The notes below the pieces were generated by a model. The model was given only the letters and a program-made list of their open reading frames with translations. It was not told the DNA's origin and made no database searches. DNA of 64,000 nt, taken from contig NC_044284.2 of the NCBI RefSeq assembly GCF_004027225.2, positions 44,626,420 to 44,690,419 of the forward strand, written 5' to 3'. The DNA comes from Strigops habroptila (Eukaryota; Chordata; Aves; Psittaciformes; Psittacidae). The position numbers and the translations under genes are program-made. Of the stretch, positions 1-13,438 are shown piece after piece. How positions within the stretch are numbered: the stretch's first letter is position 1; each line of letters starts with the position of its first letter.

Positions 1-912
1 CCCAGCCTATCAGAACTATTCATTTCATAAGTACGCCTCCAACAAACCTGCTCAAATGAATCAAAAAGCTAAAATAAAGTCCCCAGCTCTAAGGAACCGA
101 CCCATTTTAGATTACCAAAATGCAGACTGAGAAAGACCATTTCATTCACAGGAAGAAACCCACCAATCTACCACTGCTCTAAAGTCTCTCAGAGAGCAGC
201 AAATACTCTGAAGATGGATGTGGTTTTGAATTTGAAGCTGAGTTTTGAACAAAACATGATATAGCACAGACTACTTCCTTTTAAACCACAGAGAAGACTT
301 AACACAACAGTGAAGCTATCAATAAAATCCAGTCTATAATACAATCTGTCAAATTACAAAGCTTTAAATGGTCTTTAAATAAATTTGGATCACAAACCAT
401 CCCCTTTTTAAAAAGTCATACTTCATGGCATACCCAAAACATAGATACTGAAAAGACAGACCACTGTATTTCTTTTGCTAGCTTAATACCACTTCTCTCA
501 TTTTCATACTCCCTTTAGGAGTTGTTGAAAGCCCATGCTTTGGGCTTTTGTTTTCCAACTATGATGATTTTACGGGTCTCACTCAGTTTACTTGTTTGAA
601 CAGCAAATGTATGAGAGCACAAAATACTTCAAGGAGTAGGTGTCCTTAACTTTGGGGGTTTTTGGTCCATTTAAACAAATGGACCTTAGTTCAAGAGATC
701 CTTCTATTCAGACAAAATTCTCAGTAAGTGCTGTGATCTGGCCTTGACTACCTCTTTTTGGTTGGAAATAAGGTCAGTGTCCTACAGTTATATAGGTTAA
801 CTCTGTAGAAATATGAAAAAGTTGAAGTCAGCAACAACCTACCAGTTCGCACTTTGAAGGCCCTGTGGAAACAAAATTTTGTATCTAGGAAAATCTGTCA
901 CAAGCCCAACTC
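1..912 (-). other. Sequence downstream of the terminal exon at 913-993
   Basis: No further coding exon is seen. If the terminal exon is real this is its 3' UTR, with the poly(A) site outside the window. Confidence 0.35.
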
Positions 913-2052
913 TTAGTCATCCACTTCAGGAATGTCGAAAGAAATGTTCCCACTCCTTTTCCTACACAGTGATAGGTCATGAATGTCTGTGAACTGCAGG
1001 GAAAGTAAAAACAAAAACAAAGGAAGTGCTTTTATTTCCTTAAAGGAAATCAAGTGACTTTTTTTAACATTATTATGAAACTTGAAAGAAACCTTATGAT
1101 TTTGATGGCTACAGGCCAGAACTGAATTTTAATTGGCAGCAAAACCATTCCAGAACATACAGACAATAATTCTTGAAAAATGGCACCAGAATGTAATTAT
1201 TTTAAACTTATCATTTTTAAATGGTATACCACATGCTCATAATTGTATGAGCATAAATCCTAATCACACACAGATCACAGCCAGTGGCTGATCAGATAAC
1301 ATCACAGCTCCAAAAAGCATGCAAAGGCAAAGCAGTTAACGTGCTTGAATTGATATACTTTTCTTTTTTAGTTAAGATTTTACTTTTTACAGTTTTAACT
1401 GTTTGAACAACTTCCTCTCTTACTGTAACACTCCCCTCCGTATGTGTTTCCGTATGTGTTCACCTTTGAACATGCCTCTGACCAGGAACCTGCCTCCCTC
1501 TGCTCCAGTGTCAGGGGTCTTTGCATTCTGCTGCAAATACCGTCTTCTGGCACTAACTTTGAAAGCAAACATTGCAGGGATGTGCTAGTTGCAATCAACC
1601 AGTGAAGTTAATTTGAATAAACAAATCAGTGAAGAAGTCTCATAAATGTAGGAAAACGTTTATTTTCCCACACCAGCTCAAATTTACCCTATCCAACATC
1701 TGAGACGATGTCAGTATGCTCCCCTCCATGTCTGCCCTTCTGCTCAGGTTAGATGGATTTGAGAGTAGCACCTGAGCTCCCAAATCTGTCCTTATTCTTT
1801 TAATTCCAGATGATTTTACACTGGGTCTGTTTATAACCTGCCTGCACACATGTATATTCTAATGCCGAAAGGTCACACACCCACAGTTCTCAGCAGTTCA
1901 CACAGACTGACTTGCTCGCAGTATTCCAATTGAATGGATGTGGGGACACTCTAGCTAAGTTCTAAGAGCTCGCTGACTTACTTCAAGCTCTTCAGCCTAC
2001 TCACCATCCCATCTTATATCCCCCCTTCAGCTGACCCATTATCCCCCACCCT
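913..2052 (-). CDS. C-terminal exons of an unidentified minus-strand gene (partial)
   Basis: The terminal exon 993-913 has an excellent acceptor (pyrimidine tract ending TACTTTCCCTGCAG). It encodes FTDIHDLSLCRKRSGNISFD then IPEVDD and TAA. Just upstream in the transcript, exon 1841-1688 (or from 1837) ends at GATAGG|GTAAAT and encodes a Ser/Arg-rich stretch including GAQVLLSNPSNLSRR and SSQMLDR; it joins the terminal exon in phase 0. A further candidate exon at 2052-2005 (acceptor GTTTTCCAG, donor ATG|GTGAGT) is also phase-compatible but Gly-rich and less convincing. Together they look like the cytoplasmic or regulatory tail of a larger protein, with a basic RKRS motif that could be a kinase site. 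The family is not recognised. The likely promoter is the CpG island at 7-8 kb. No AATAAA was seen between 1 and 912, so the 3' UTR probably runs off the window. Confidence 0.45.
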
Positions 2053-5000
2053 CTGGAAAACTGCTAGAATCTGAATCCACTGATTTCCCCTGGCAACTTA
2101 GCCGCAACTCCACCTGTAACCATTAGCTAGCCATGTATATCTTCAGCTTACCCTAAAAAATAGCATCTTAAAGCTGGAGATCTGGCCATTACTGACAGCT
2201 TTCCATTAAGTAAAACACAATTTTACTCAATTATCTAAATTATACATGCGAAAAACGGCAGTGAAACAAACTGTTGTTAGAAGTGTTTGTGCAAGAGGGA
2301 TGGAAGGGCTGACATATGTTTCACTACTGATTACATTTCTACTCTATCCTCATGCTCAAGCTATATTTTGACCTTAATTCCAAAATATTTTTTCTCTTGA
2401 CTATGGCCCTGCTATGGGATCTTTTCCATCCTACCATCCACCTCTACACAATCACAAGGATTCAAAATTACGGAGTAGATACACACTTCTGTTTCCCGTC
2501 TTCCAAATGGAAAACTTTTGTTCATCTCCACAGGCTATACTATTACCCATTGCAGCACCAACAGCTGGCAGCTCATACTGGAAAGGAAAAATACGGGAAG
2601 AAAAAAAGAATTAGACTAAAAAGGCTTTATTCAGCAATTTTGTCAGGTTCCTGCAATCTAACTCCAGAATGGTGATTACACAGATGCATTAGCAGACAGT
2701 CAGCATTTTCTGCTGCCCTTTCTTCCCCACAATACTTCGTACAACTGCCAACTTGCCTGGCTGCTGGATAGCTGGATGGGGAATATCACAGGCCACATAC
2801 TGGGAAAATCACTGTGCTGATGGCAAAAGGACATGCCTGGTTTTATCCTTGATTCTTGTGGCAGCAGCACAAGCTAACTTCTAGAACGATGCCTTCTTAC
2901 AGTTAGAGACAATCTGAACACAAAGGTGCAACTAAGAGAGTTATATTTTTCAAAAGGAAAAATAAAAACAGGCTTAGGTAAACAGCACTGGCATTAAACA
3001 CAATGTCCTAGCATTTCATCTGAAAGGCCCATTGCCCACATTTTTCTTGAGAAGTTCTGCAAAGTCATTTTCACAGCTTATTGGCCCAACAGAAGCTCCT
3101 CAGGAAGGCACCCAAAAGCCTCCACAGACAGTCTGTGTTCAGACTTCTGCTTCATGGGCAATCAGTAAACCAGCATCATAACCACGGATGTGAGGAAGAT
3201 GAAAAAAGCATGAAAAATATGGCAAAGGGCAAGGTCCAGTGTTAGCATTACTTTGTCCTGTTAAAAGTTTTAGCAGAGTGTACCAGGTATTCATAGGGCC
3301 TCCCTTTTTATTACCAGAGAGTCAGTGTTAGGATAAATTTAGTACGGTGTCTTCCACTATGTAAGTAACTGTGGAATTTACCATAGCAGACATTGAGATA
3401 AAGTTATGGTGTTTATTTTTTCATTTTCACAAGGGAAGCCATGAATCATGTGACAGTTTTCTGGGGGAAACTGACTTTATTCTTGATCCATGAAAAAGAT
3501 TACGGTGGCTGTAGAAACCATGGATGAAACAACTGGAAAAGTCACTGACTAGTATTTCCAAACAGCATTTCTGAACAATGTCTTTTCCATGTGGCACAAA
3601 CAAACAAGCCTAATTATTTCACCTACCAAAAATCAGTTATTTAAAAGAAATATGCCAGCTCTCTAGCTGTTCAATACCCAGTTCAGCTCTCTAATCAATA
3701 TGAAATAGCCTTCAATCTTGCTCTGAATCCTTTGCCTGCCATCAGAACCACTTAGTGCTTAATCCTGGCAAGTGTTCTTATTATCATCTCGCACAATGAA
3801 AAAATGCTCTTTTTTTCTGCTTAGAATGAACCATTACATTTATAATTCAGGCATTACCTGAACACAATAAAATGACATTATCTGATTTTTTAAAAGAATC
3901 ATAAACACTGATCATCAGAGTACACCCTCCCACTCTATTTCTTCACTGAGCGAAACACTGTCTCACCCAGGTGTAATCAGAGACCACCACTTTCAAGACA
4001 AACAAGAACATCAATTTTGAATTCTAACCTATACCTGATGCCACAAAGCAAGCCATATGAGCTAAGCTCATGTGCTCCTATTTAGACATAAGACTCATGT
4101 ATCCTCTGTTACAATTTTTAGACAATAACATTTCTAGTATTTTCTGCCCTAAATGGTTTTCAAAGTCAAATGCTTGCTTAAGGGGACTCCATTTGGTTTT
4201 CGCCAAATTGCAGCCTGATTTTAACAGAACATGAAGTGTGTCATGGTCCGTACAACATCTCTAGTGTCTTTCTGGAAAGCTGCTACATAAATCTTCAGTC
4301 ATCATCATCCTCCTGTATGTAGCTTTATGATCAACTGCTTCAAATTCTATGTAATTTATACCATACACTGACCTGCATTCTGGAAAGCATTTGAAAGAAC
4401 AACAAATACATGTATTTTAAAGCATTATCTTTTTATGAGTAGTGCAATATTTTAGTACCGTTCCAGTAAAACTACCACAACACTAAAATCCACACAAGCA
4501 GAAATTTTGCAGGAAATCTGAATTTAAAGTCTGCTCCCAGGCTCTTGGCATTTCTTCCCTTTTTGCTACACAATTTAAGTTTTCATTTTTATATATAATT
4601 TACCACCCAAGCTATTTTTAAATACAACCTCCTGAATGTGAATCAATGCTTGGCTTGCTTACTGACTTCCTCTCCCAGCAAGTCAAGATTAAAGGCTAAG
4701 TTCAAACACTTCCCAAATGCAACACACCACTTGAACAGTTTTGACAAAAACCACGCTGTGTGTGCAACGTTTGGACCACTGAGGTTCTTTTTAAGCACGA
4801 CTTTCCTCACCCTTGAGGCTGCTGTCTAGCAACATTGGCGTGTGCTAGTCAAGTCCTTGCCAGCGCAGTGAACTGCTGTGCTGTCTTTTCATGTATCTGA
4901 TCAGTAACTGTCTTGCACATCTACTGATGACTCTCAAAACCTTCTTGTATTACCAATAAAAAACTCCATCTTCTTTAGTCCTCTCATACTTCCTTCACCA

Positions 5001-5578
5001 TTGATTCCTTTAACACCTGAAGCAATAGGTGCATGTCTTGTGTGTGCTTCCCAATACTCCTTGAGAGGACACCTCCATCATCTTGGTAGAGGCGGAGTTG
5101 AGCACTCCGCCCTCTTGAACAATTAAGGTACCGCCACCTCTCTTGTAGCATCCATCATAAACCATAAATCTAATCATATCTAAATCATAAAGCATATGTT
5201 AGTAGTTGGCTTAACATTACATTCTTACGCTCATTTGATGTATGTGAGCACCACATATCTCACAGTATTTCTTTACATACTAATTGCCAATATTTTTTTG
5301 TTAGTTAAAAGAGAATAAAAACCTTGGGGAGAGGAGAAGAATATGCAACTAGAACTGACCATAAATTCAGATAAAAGGCACACTTAGGACCACATGAATT
5401 CATCACTTGTGTTTCGGGAGATAACATGAAGATACACTTCACATACAAGCCTTTTGTAATTAAAAATAAATAAATAAAAAAAATTCTGCAACTTCAGCAG
5501 AAAAGCATTGAGAAAAACTCAACCAAATTCTAGTTTCAAAGATCTCCTATGACATTATGAAAATGAACAAAGACTTAC

Positions 5579-6423
5579 ATAAGAAACCACACAGGACCAC
5601 GCAGGGTTTCTTTCATCTAAGGAGGTCATGAGGGAAGATAAGTATGTAAAAATATACACCCCATTGTAAAAACACTGGAGAAAGCAGACTTCACGAGGGA
5701 CCGTAATTCTGCACACGCTGAAGCATTGCTTTTTGTGTGCGTTCATGCCGAGACGACTGCTTTTTCATCTAAAAGAAGCCCAACATACAAATGAGGGGTG
5801 TTAGGGAAAAACAAGTTCAAAATTATGAAACTGAAACAATGTAAGTAAATACTTGAAGTCTAACCAAAGCAACACCTCTGTGTAGGTACACAGGTAGAGA
5901 TGCACAGGTTTAGTTACACCAATGCAGTTTCACAGCTCTGTTGTTGTCAGACCTTCACATGAGACCCTGCTACTCCTCCATACTTCCTTTCTTGTAGAAC
6001 AGGGAGCTCGTTTAGTATGCATTGAATCTTATAAGAATCAATGTTTCAGCACTACTGATTTTACATAAAATATTTAAGAGACTACAATTAAAAGCCATTA
6101 GAGAGAGGAGCATATGTGTTTTAATCATATGCACTACTTTTAGTTACCTTTTTGAGAAGATTAAAATTAAGCAGCTTTTGCTTTTCATCCCACTCACACC
6201 CTCCCACTACAAATTCTGTCTGAGCTAATCCTCCTTCTACAGACGTCAAAACAGGGCATACATATTACAGCTACTTACTGCCAAAATGTGTTGGTTTAAT
6301 ATCCCATTACTATTGTAATACTGGCACAATAACTTATTATATGTGACAGCTTTTGCAGTTAGTCAAGGATAGAGCCACTTACTCTGTAGTTTTTCCAACC
6401 ACATGAAACTGTACTTGTAAAAT
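5579..6423 (-). CDS. Two candidate internal or 5' exons of the same minus-strand gene
   Basis: Exon 6423-6383 (41 bases) has a textbook acceptor AATTTTCTTTTCTACAG and donor ACAGA|GTAAGT. Exon 5708-5579 (130 bases) has acceptor AGCGTGTGCAG and donor TTTCTTAT|GTAAGT. They can be read through in one frame (…FHVVGKTTE|ITVPREVCFLQ…) ending in phase 0. All three frames of the 41-base exon are open, so it could equally be untranslated. They lie between the CpG island and the terminal exons at 0.9-2.1 kb and on the same strand, which suggests one gene. Coding status is uncertain and the peptide is not recognised. Confidence 0.28.
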
Positions 6424-6989
6424 CTGTAGAAAAGAAAATTTGAGATCTGAAGTAGACGCTCGCCTCAGACTGTAATGCCAGACAAATAAAAGGCTTATAA
6501 GGTCATTACATACACACTTCCCACCCTGTCATTTCCATTGTCCCAGCCTTTATGTAAAGTGATCTGTTCAGAAATTCAGGTTACGGTATTTACAAATACA
6601 TTGTTTAACTCCTTACTCCCTCGCATTTTAAAGAACACTTTCACTGATTTTTTTTAACGTATTTATTTTTAACTGCAACATTTCACATGAAGGCCAACGT
6701 GATCTCCATGTCAGAACATGCTTCCCATGAAAAGACCACGCTTTTCAAAAGGTTCAGGGTTATTCGTCAAGAACCTGCAGTGCAGAAATACACTAAGAAG
6801 TCCGTTCAAAGCTCTACAAATATTTAGGTTAAAGTGTATACAATGACAGGGGCTGCTACCAGATATACTCAAGACAACAGGCATCAAAAAGAAGCTAAAA
6901 TTCAAGCAAGTTGTTCCACTCCAGCCTAAGTGTATCGGCCAGCAATTGATGACAAAATGTCAGCCCGCCAGAGAGGCTCAGCAGCTCTG

Positions 6990-8060
6990 ACACAGCTCTG
7001 CGGCACTCGCCGGCCAAAGCTGGTGAACCCGAAGCCGGTCACCACGGAGGCTCCGCTCCGCGGGACCGACGGGCCCGCCCCGTCGCGGGCTCCGGCCCCG
7101 CACGCTGCGTGCACACCCGTGCGGCGCCGCTGAGCCGGGACAACGCACGGACCGCTCGCACGCACCGAATCCCGCCCGGGAGCGCCGGGACCCGGCTACC
7201 TGCCGCAGGCACCGTCCTGCCGGCAAAGTTTACCCGCCCAGGCCTCGCGGAGGGCGGCTGGCCGCCGGCGAGCCCCCCCGCCCGCCGGGCCGGTTCAGCC
7301 AGCCCGGCCGAGCCCGCAGCGCTTCTGCTGCCCTGGGTCTCCCCAGTACGCGGGGCCGCAGCGGACCCTTCCCGGCCTTCGGAACAGGGTGCGGGGCGGG
7401 CGCTCCCGCCGCGCCCAGGACGCCCGGGCCGCCGTCCCCGCTCTGTCCCCGGGCGTCGGCAGCGACAGACCGCCGGAGCCGCCGAGTATTTACCGGAGGA
7501 GGGAAGCACGGCGCACACAACACGGTCGTACCGGGGCACCAGCCCGAGCGCTCCTCAGCAGCGCACCCAGGGAGCCGTCCCGCCTGCCCGGCCGGGGGGA
7601 TACCGCGCCCGCAGCGCCCCCGTACCTGCCCTGCCTGCCGCACTCAGCGCCTCCTCCCGGGGCCGGGGCCGCTGCCCGCCACCACGCCACGGCGCCGGCT
7701 CGCCAGCCCGCCGAGCGCCCGGCTTCTGCCAGCGCCGCCCCCCAGCGGCCACGCCGCCCGCCACCGCCCCGGAGCGCGGGGCCCCGCCCCGGCTGAGCGG
7801 GTGACTGGCTGCCCCGGGACGGACCGACCCTGACCGGCCCCGCCGCGGGACGGGACGGGGCGGCGGCCAGTGCGGCGGGGACATCCGGTTCGGGGTGCCG
7901 ACAGCCCGGCGTGGCGTGGCGAGAGGGTGCCCGGTGCTGCCCACGGCACATGCGGTCGCGGGGCCGCCCGCCAAGGGGCCGGGCGGTTTCAGCCCTCTGA
8001 GGACTTCTTTCATGGTCACCCTTGTGGGAGACCAGCGAGCGGCTCCCGGACAACAGCGGG
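6990..8060. promoter_or_regulatory. CpG island, probable promoter
   Basis: About 1 kb of very GC-rich, CpG-dense sequence with many GGGCGG/CCGCCC-type words stands out from the AT-rich surroundings. Minus-strand donors GGGCAG|GTACGG (near 7625) and CTCCG|GTAAAT (near 7497) would suit a first exon of the gene whose exons lie at 0.9-6.4 kb. A plus-strand transcript is not excluded. Long overlapping frames in all registers here are a composition effect. Confidence 0.75.
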
Positions 8061-11000
8061 CAGCTAGTCCGGGTTCCCCAACATCAGAGCCCTGGTTTTT
8101 ACTTCCTCCTGCTCTCAGCGTCCGAGAAGGTGGCCGTCGGGTCTCTGGAGAACATCTCATGCAGTGAAGCAAAATGGTTACTGCTGGGGACTCTGCTGGC
8201 AAATTCTTCGCATACTTACCGGGAAGTACATCAGGAAGCTGTCGTGGCCTTTTGTTAGAAATGCCAATTTCAAGTCCTTGTCAAAGGAGAATTCCATGAA
8301 TTTCAATAAAAAGATAAGACATTGTCTTGTATAGCTGATACAAGTGAAGTCATTTCATAACTTGTGAAGTATTTGCCAAGATTTGTTGCCAACAAAGCAG
8401 CTAACCAGCCTTTCCCTTCCTGGGAGCTGCTCCTGCTCTGCCGGCAGGAGAGCTGGTTCAATTCTACAAGCTGATCATCTCTGAAATACACTGATTTTTC
8501 ATCAGTCTATCCCTAAACCAGACTCTAAAATTAATTCTGCAGACTTGGGGAATGCCTTAATTCCCTTTACACACCTGCTTTGACGTGTCTGTGCAGAGCC
8601 CATGCAAATACAGGGTGATCAAAGCAGACATGCTGACACTAATAAACATTTGGCACCAATGTTTATGGCAAATGGCTGCAGGGTTTTGGTTGCAGCCAGG
8701 AGTCACCTCAAAGAGCATATGTGGGTCACATAATTCCGTGGTTCCACTTGCTGCCCTGGATCCTCCTGCCAGCTTCCAACTCCCTTGTCGTACTGCTCTG
8801 CCAGCTGACCTACTTATCTGCATGGCCTCTACTCTTGGGTCATGGTGACCAGGGGTCACTGCCCTGTAAAAAGCAGCATGGAGCCAAATTTTCTTTCTTT
8901 GATATCGTACATGCCCAGAATCAACATATCTAACAAAAGACTGGGTGTGTTTTTCTGGCTAGACTAGTACCTGACTGGTATGATTTCACCTGGAAACGTG
9001 CTGAGGTTCTCCATCTGTCCATTTGGGATAAGAAGTAGGAATTAATCTTGTTTTAACACACTGCACAGTGGTGTGGGAAGTGGTTGCCCAGCTGCAGATC
9101 AGAAGACTGGAGCCTTTACCAACTGCTGCTCTTTAAAAACCATCCCCAGAGATACCCAGTGTGCCAACTGACTGCTGCACATCGAGTACACAGGCACTGC
9201 TGTTCTTCCCACTACTAGCATCACATTAGTTTACAGCTAATCGGTCACAATAATTTTCCTGTTTTTTTAGAGAACCAGTGCTGACCAGCAGAAAAAGAAT
9301 GATTTGCAGAAGGAGACAAACTATGGGACCCTTGACATGGAACAGTGAGACTTCTGAATCCCCGTCACTAGATCACTGTAGGGCATATTAGGATTGCGTA
9401 ATGACCGACATCAGCACAAAGAAATCTGTCCTTTCCCTACCCAGAAAGCAGAATACAGAAAAATCCATCCCCAAACATTAATTTGCCTTGATAGCAGATG
9501 CTTGCAAGGGCACTTACATTTCCACCTCCGTCAAAAATAAAGTGGAATTCACAAAGGATTTGGGATTCAGGAACTAAAAATCTGTTCTCCATATAATGAA
9601 AGGATTTCATTTTCTTCACAGGATGTTTTTGCTTTGGAGAATAAAATACAGTTGTTTATACACACAAAAGAAATCAACTTTGTTAGAGATAGCCATTAAG
9701 ATATTTATAATACGAATGACTATGTACTCCAAAGTTGTTTGTTAATATCCTGAAAATTTCTCTGCAGAAACCCCATACACTTGGATTTTAAAGATGAAAT
9801 TAGAGGAGGCAAACTGAATACTCACAGGCAGAGCAACTGCAACCACTGTCCTTGGAGCAGACTTGGAGTTATGCACAGGCCCACCATATCACCTCACTGA
9901 TATTTTTTAGCAACTGGATCTACTTTCTCCTATACTTACTATTATGCATCCAACAACCTTCTCACAGTCCAAATACTACTTCACATGATCAGAATTTGCT
10001 CTTTGGCGAGTATTGTAAGAATGTCCTTACAGTAGAGTGAATTAGCTATGAACTAACAAGAATTGTGTTGCGTTAACCGAACATAGCCATGAACATGTGT
10101 GGACACTGAAACCATAAGCTCACTCACTAACATCCACCAACTGCTACCAGGACAATCCATGATTGTATGTGGTCAAAACACTCTAGTATTCCTCTGTCTG
10201 ACCTCAATGCCAAGAGGTAAACTGACAACTTCAGTTACAGAGAATAGGTCATGGTGAAATGCAGCCCCGTCATCTAGGGAGGACAGTTCTTATTTTATGG
10301 TTTACTTGGATTTCCAAGCTCCCGGTCCTAATCCTACTTTCTTCTTTTTTTTTTCTTTTGATAATTACATATGTTCTAACTGTTAGGTGGGAGATTTTTC
10401 TCCCTCTACTTCATTTCCAGTCACCAAGTCGGAGCAATTACACATCCTTCTGTTTGCCAGAGTTTTTTAACAGGAGATTCTTGGGAGAAGGTATGGCTTG
10501 GTTCAGGGCTGTCCTGCAGACAAATCCTAACACACATAGTACACAGTCAGTTACATTTCCCCGCATAAAATATTTCAATTTTCTGTTTCATCCCACAGCT
10601 AATACTTCTGCGAGAAATGAGAATCAGGAAGTGAGCCCAAGGACTTTACCCATAGTACCAGCGAGATCCCAGCTGCTGCTCCTGAAAGCCATGACAGCAG
10701 TGGTGTGGAGTACAGCACATAAGCACAAGTGAGTAGGAGGAGAGAGAGGCAAGTCAATCCTCTGCAGACGAGTCTGCAGTCAGTTTTGCTCATAAAAGAG
10801 GATTTCAGGCACTTCTAAGCTATTGTACCTTTGAACTGTGTGAGAATATTTTAAATGAAGGTATATTTGAATAAGATATTTCAGTTCTAGGGTTACTTTT
10901 TCACTCTAACAGTTTCAGACCCTATATGTTTGTGGGGTTTTTTTTCCCTTCTTCTAAGAAAACAAGAGTTTCAGTGGTTTGAATCATTCATTCAGTTCCA

Positions 11001-13432
11001 TTGTTTGACTTTGGCTGGATTTCTCAGCTACATGCCTGAATGCTTTAGAGAGTCCTTACTCTCCATCTAGCTAAAGGTCATTTCTGGCAATACCCCATTC
11101 TTAGCAAGCACTGTTTTCAGTTTTCTAATTACTGACTGCAATGCTTTGTGTCTCTGTCCTACTCCTTTTAAGTATTTAGATAAACCTCTGGCAGTTCTGC
11201 AAGGAAACCCCTTTGAAAACAGTTATTTACGCCTGCTTTTTGCCCCCACATACCTGGACTCTGATGTCACCTCCTTCAGTTGCTTTGCACATGTTTCTGC
11301 AACATTCCAGTGTCATATCTATCCAATGCCTGACAAAGTCCTGGTTTTATAGCTTAGAGTGCCTTCGTGACTCATGTATATTTCAACATCATATTCCCCT
11401 AACTTCCTAGGATGCCAATATTGTTACCCATTAATTTTCCTCACTCTGAGTCTCATTGGATCTTTTGGAAACTTTTAATAATGTCATAACCATTGATCTG
11501 GATAAGGTGCCACAACCACTAGCCCAAGATTTCTGTAACTCCTATTGCATTATAGCAGCTTCTGTTTTCTTCAGAGGCTGCCTGTTATCTTATTCGTCAG
11601 CATTTCTACATATATGGCTTTACAGCATTTGAATTATCTCTGCAGGGAGTCACTCAATTCAACCCTCAAATATGCTATTTTGCAGTATATCATGTTCATG
11701 TTAAATGTTACATTTTCATCTCTTGCTCTCAGGCTTAACTTCCTGATAATATCACACTCAGCCTCATCAGTTTCAGTAGTAATCAAGCAATCAGCAATTA
11801 AAGTACATACTAGGAATATTACCACATATTTTGTTATTTTCCTCTACTCTTTCACAGGTTGATTAACTCCCAAATAATAATTAAAAATTCTACATTGTTT
11901 CTAGGTGGAAACAGACATAGCAGAAGATGCCTTATCTGGGTGTACTTGCAATATTCCTCTTTCTTCTGGATAGCATCAGAGAAAAGCCTGTTTATTTTTC
12001 AGAGAAAAGCCTGTTTATTTTTCAGAGTGAACAGAAGACTGCTCTTTGCACATGACTCTATGTCCTGGAGTATAAATAGATATATAATATTACTTCTTTT
12101 GGAAAATCATCTGATTTAGTTGCAGGATTTTCAAAAATAAACCAGGACCTCTGAACAAATATAACTTGAATAGTTAGTCTGGCCCATTACTTCCTCCACC
12201 TCTTTTCCCAAGCCCTGCTGTCATGCAGCTGGATGCATACCAACCCTGGGATTAAAACCCAGGCACCTTATCCCAGCAGGTCCATATTTTATCCCAGCAG
12301 GACCTTGCGTGGTCACAAGAGGACTGCGAGTGCATGTCAGAATAACAAAGACCAGTAAATTAAGTCATTCAACAGCAATGCAGTCAGCTACCTACAAAGG
12401 TAGTTTTAGTATTAGTGGGCTAGGTATCACCAAATGGCAATGCTGCACATGACCTTCCAATTGTGCTTTTTCTAAATGTGCCAAGAGGGTGCTGTATGTT
12501 GAAGAAAAAGCTTGTTGTCACTTCTTTATGGAGAAATTACTGCAAGCAGCAGAAACCACAGACTAAATTTGGGGCCGAAGTTTTTGAAAGAGGAAGTCTG
12601 CGTGGGACCACACTCAGAGGAATGTGTGCAATACAAATAGAGTTTGTAAGTATGCTAAAAAAATGCCTATATCATGCATTGATGATTTCTCCCCAACAAA
12701 AAACCAAGCACCTGTATCTACTTTGCAGTGGTTCAGCAGTAGTCTTTGTAGCCAAAGTTCTTCAGCATGAATATGCTAGTGTAAGACACAGTATGAGAAC
12801 CATAGCTCTCATTTCGTTCAGTGCCATGGGAAAGGAAGCTTAAGTGACTTCTTTATTTTGGCACAATGCTTTATGACACATTATACATCAGTTCTGATCA
12901 AAGGACTCCTGTTCATAATTCACACTTCAAAGCAGTTTTAAATGAGATTCTACACTCATTTGAGAGCATAAACAAGTGACTCAAACTCTAGCTTTTGTTA
13001 CCATCTAAGATCTCTTCTAATAAGTATTGGTTACATCAATAATCAGTTATTCTATTAACAGATTTTTATGCAGGTGTTATTCCGAACACCTACATAAGTT
13101 TGAATAGCACATACAGTGAGACATGGCAGACAACTTCTTGAACAGCCTTAAACAAAAATCGAATGTTGAGGAACTTTGCTCTTAAATCACCTCGCTTTGC
13201 CTCTAAAAATAGTAGTCAGCAGTGTAGAGCTATGAGATGGAAACCGACTGTAGACAACATCCACCTTTGCCACTCTAATAGGTGCAGTATTTGTCTAGCT
13301 TAGTGTTTCACCTATTTAAAGCCCCATTTGGTAATTTTCCACTAGATTAGCTTCTGTAAAGAAACTCCACAAAGGGTTTAGCATAGTCCTCCAAAACACA
13401 GGTCTTAGATTGTCTGAATATGTATCATTGCT
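8061..13432. other. Intergenic, no gene recognised
   Basis: AT-rich unique-looking sequence with one 23-base tandem duplication. The longest open frame (10259-10732, 157 codons) has no initiation, splice or similarity support. Confidence 0.5.
11976..12027 (+). repeat. 23-base tandem duplication
   Basis: TCAGAGAAAAGCCTGTTTAT plus TTT is present twice head to tail without mismatch (11976-11998, 11999-12021) and begins a third time (TCAGAG). No gene context is evident. Confidence 0.95.
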
Positions 13433-13438
13433 TTTATT
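13433..13438 (-). terminator. AATAAA poly(A) signal downstream of the unidentified 144-aa gene
   Basis: TTTATT on the plus strand reads AATAAA on the minus strand, about 480 bases past the stop codon at 13921. It is a plausible 3' end for that transcript. Confidence 0.4.

Noticed and set aside
6926..8258. Many long overlapping frames on both strands (up to 231 codons).
   Set aside because: They all coincide with the CpG island, where stop codons are rare by composition. No frame shows a recognisable protein and several registers are open together.
10259..10732. A 157-codon plus-strand frame with a hydrophobic N-terminus.
   Set aside because: There is no splice, promoter or similarity support, and the text shifts from T-rich hydrophobic to random. 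A chance frame is the simpler reading.
12463..12843. A 126-codon plus-strand frame containing a GTAAGT site near 12645.
   Set aside because: No acceptor-donor pair makes a convincing exon and the peptide is not recognised.
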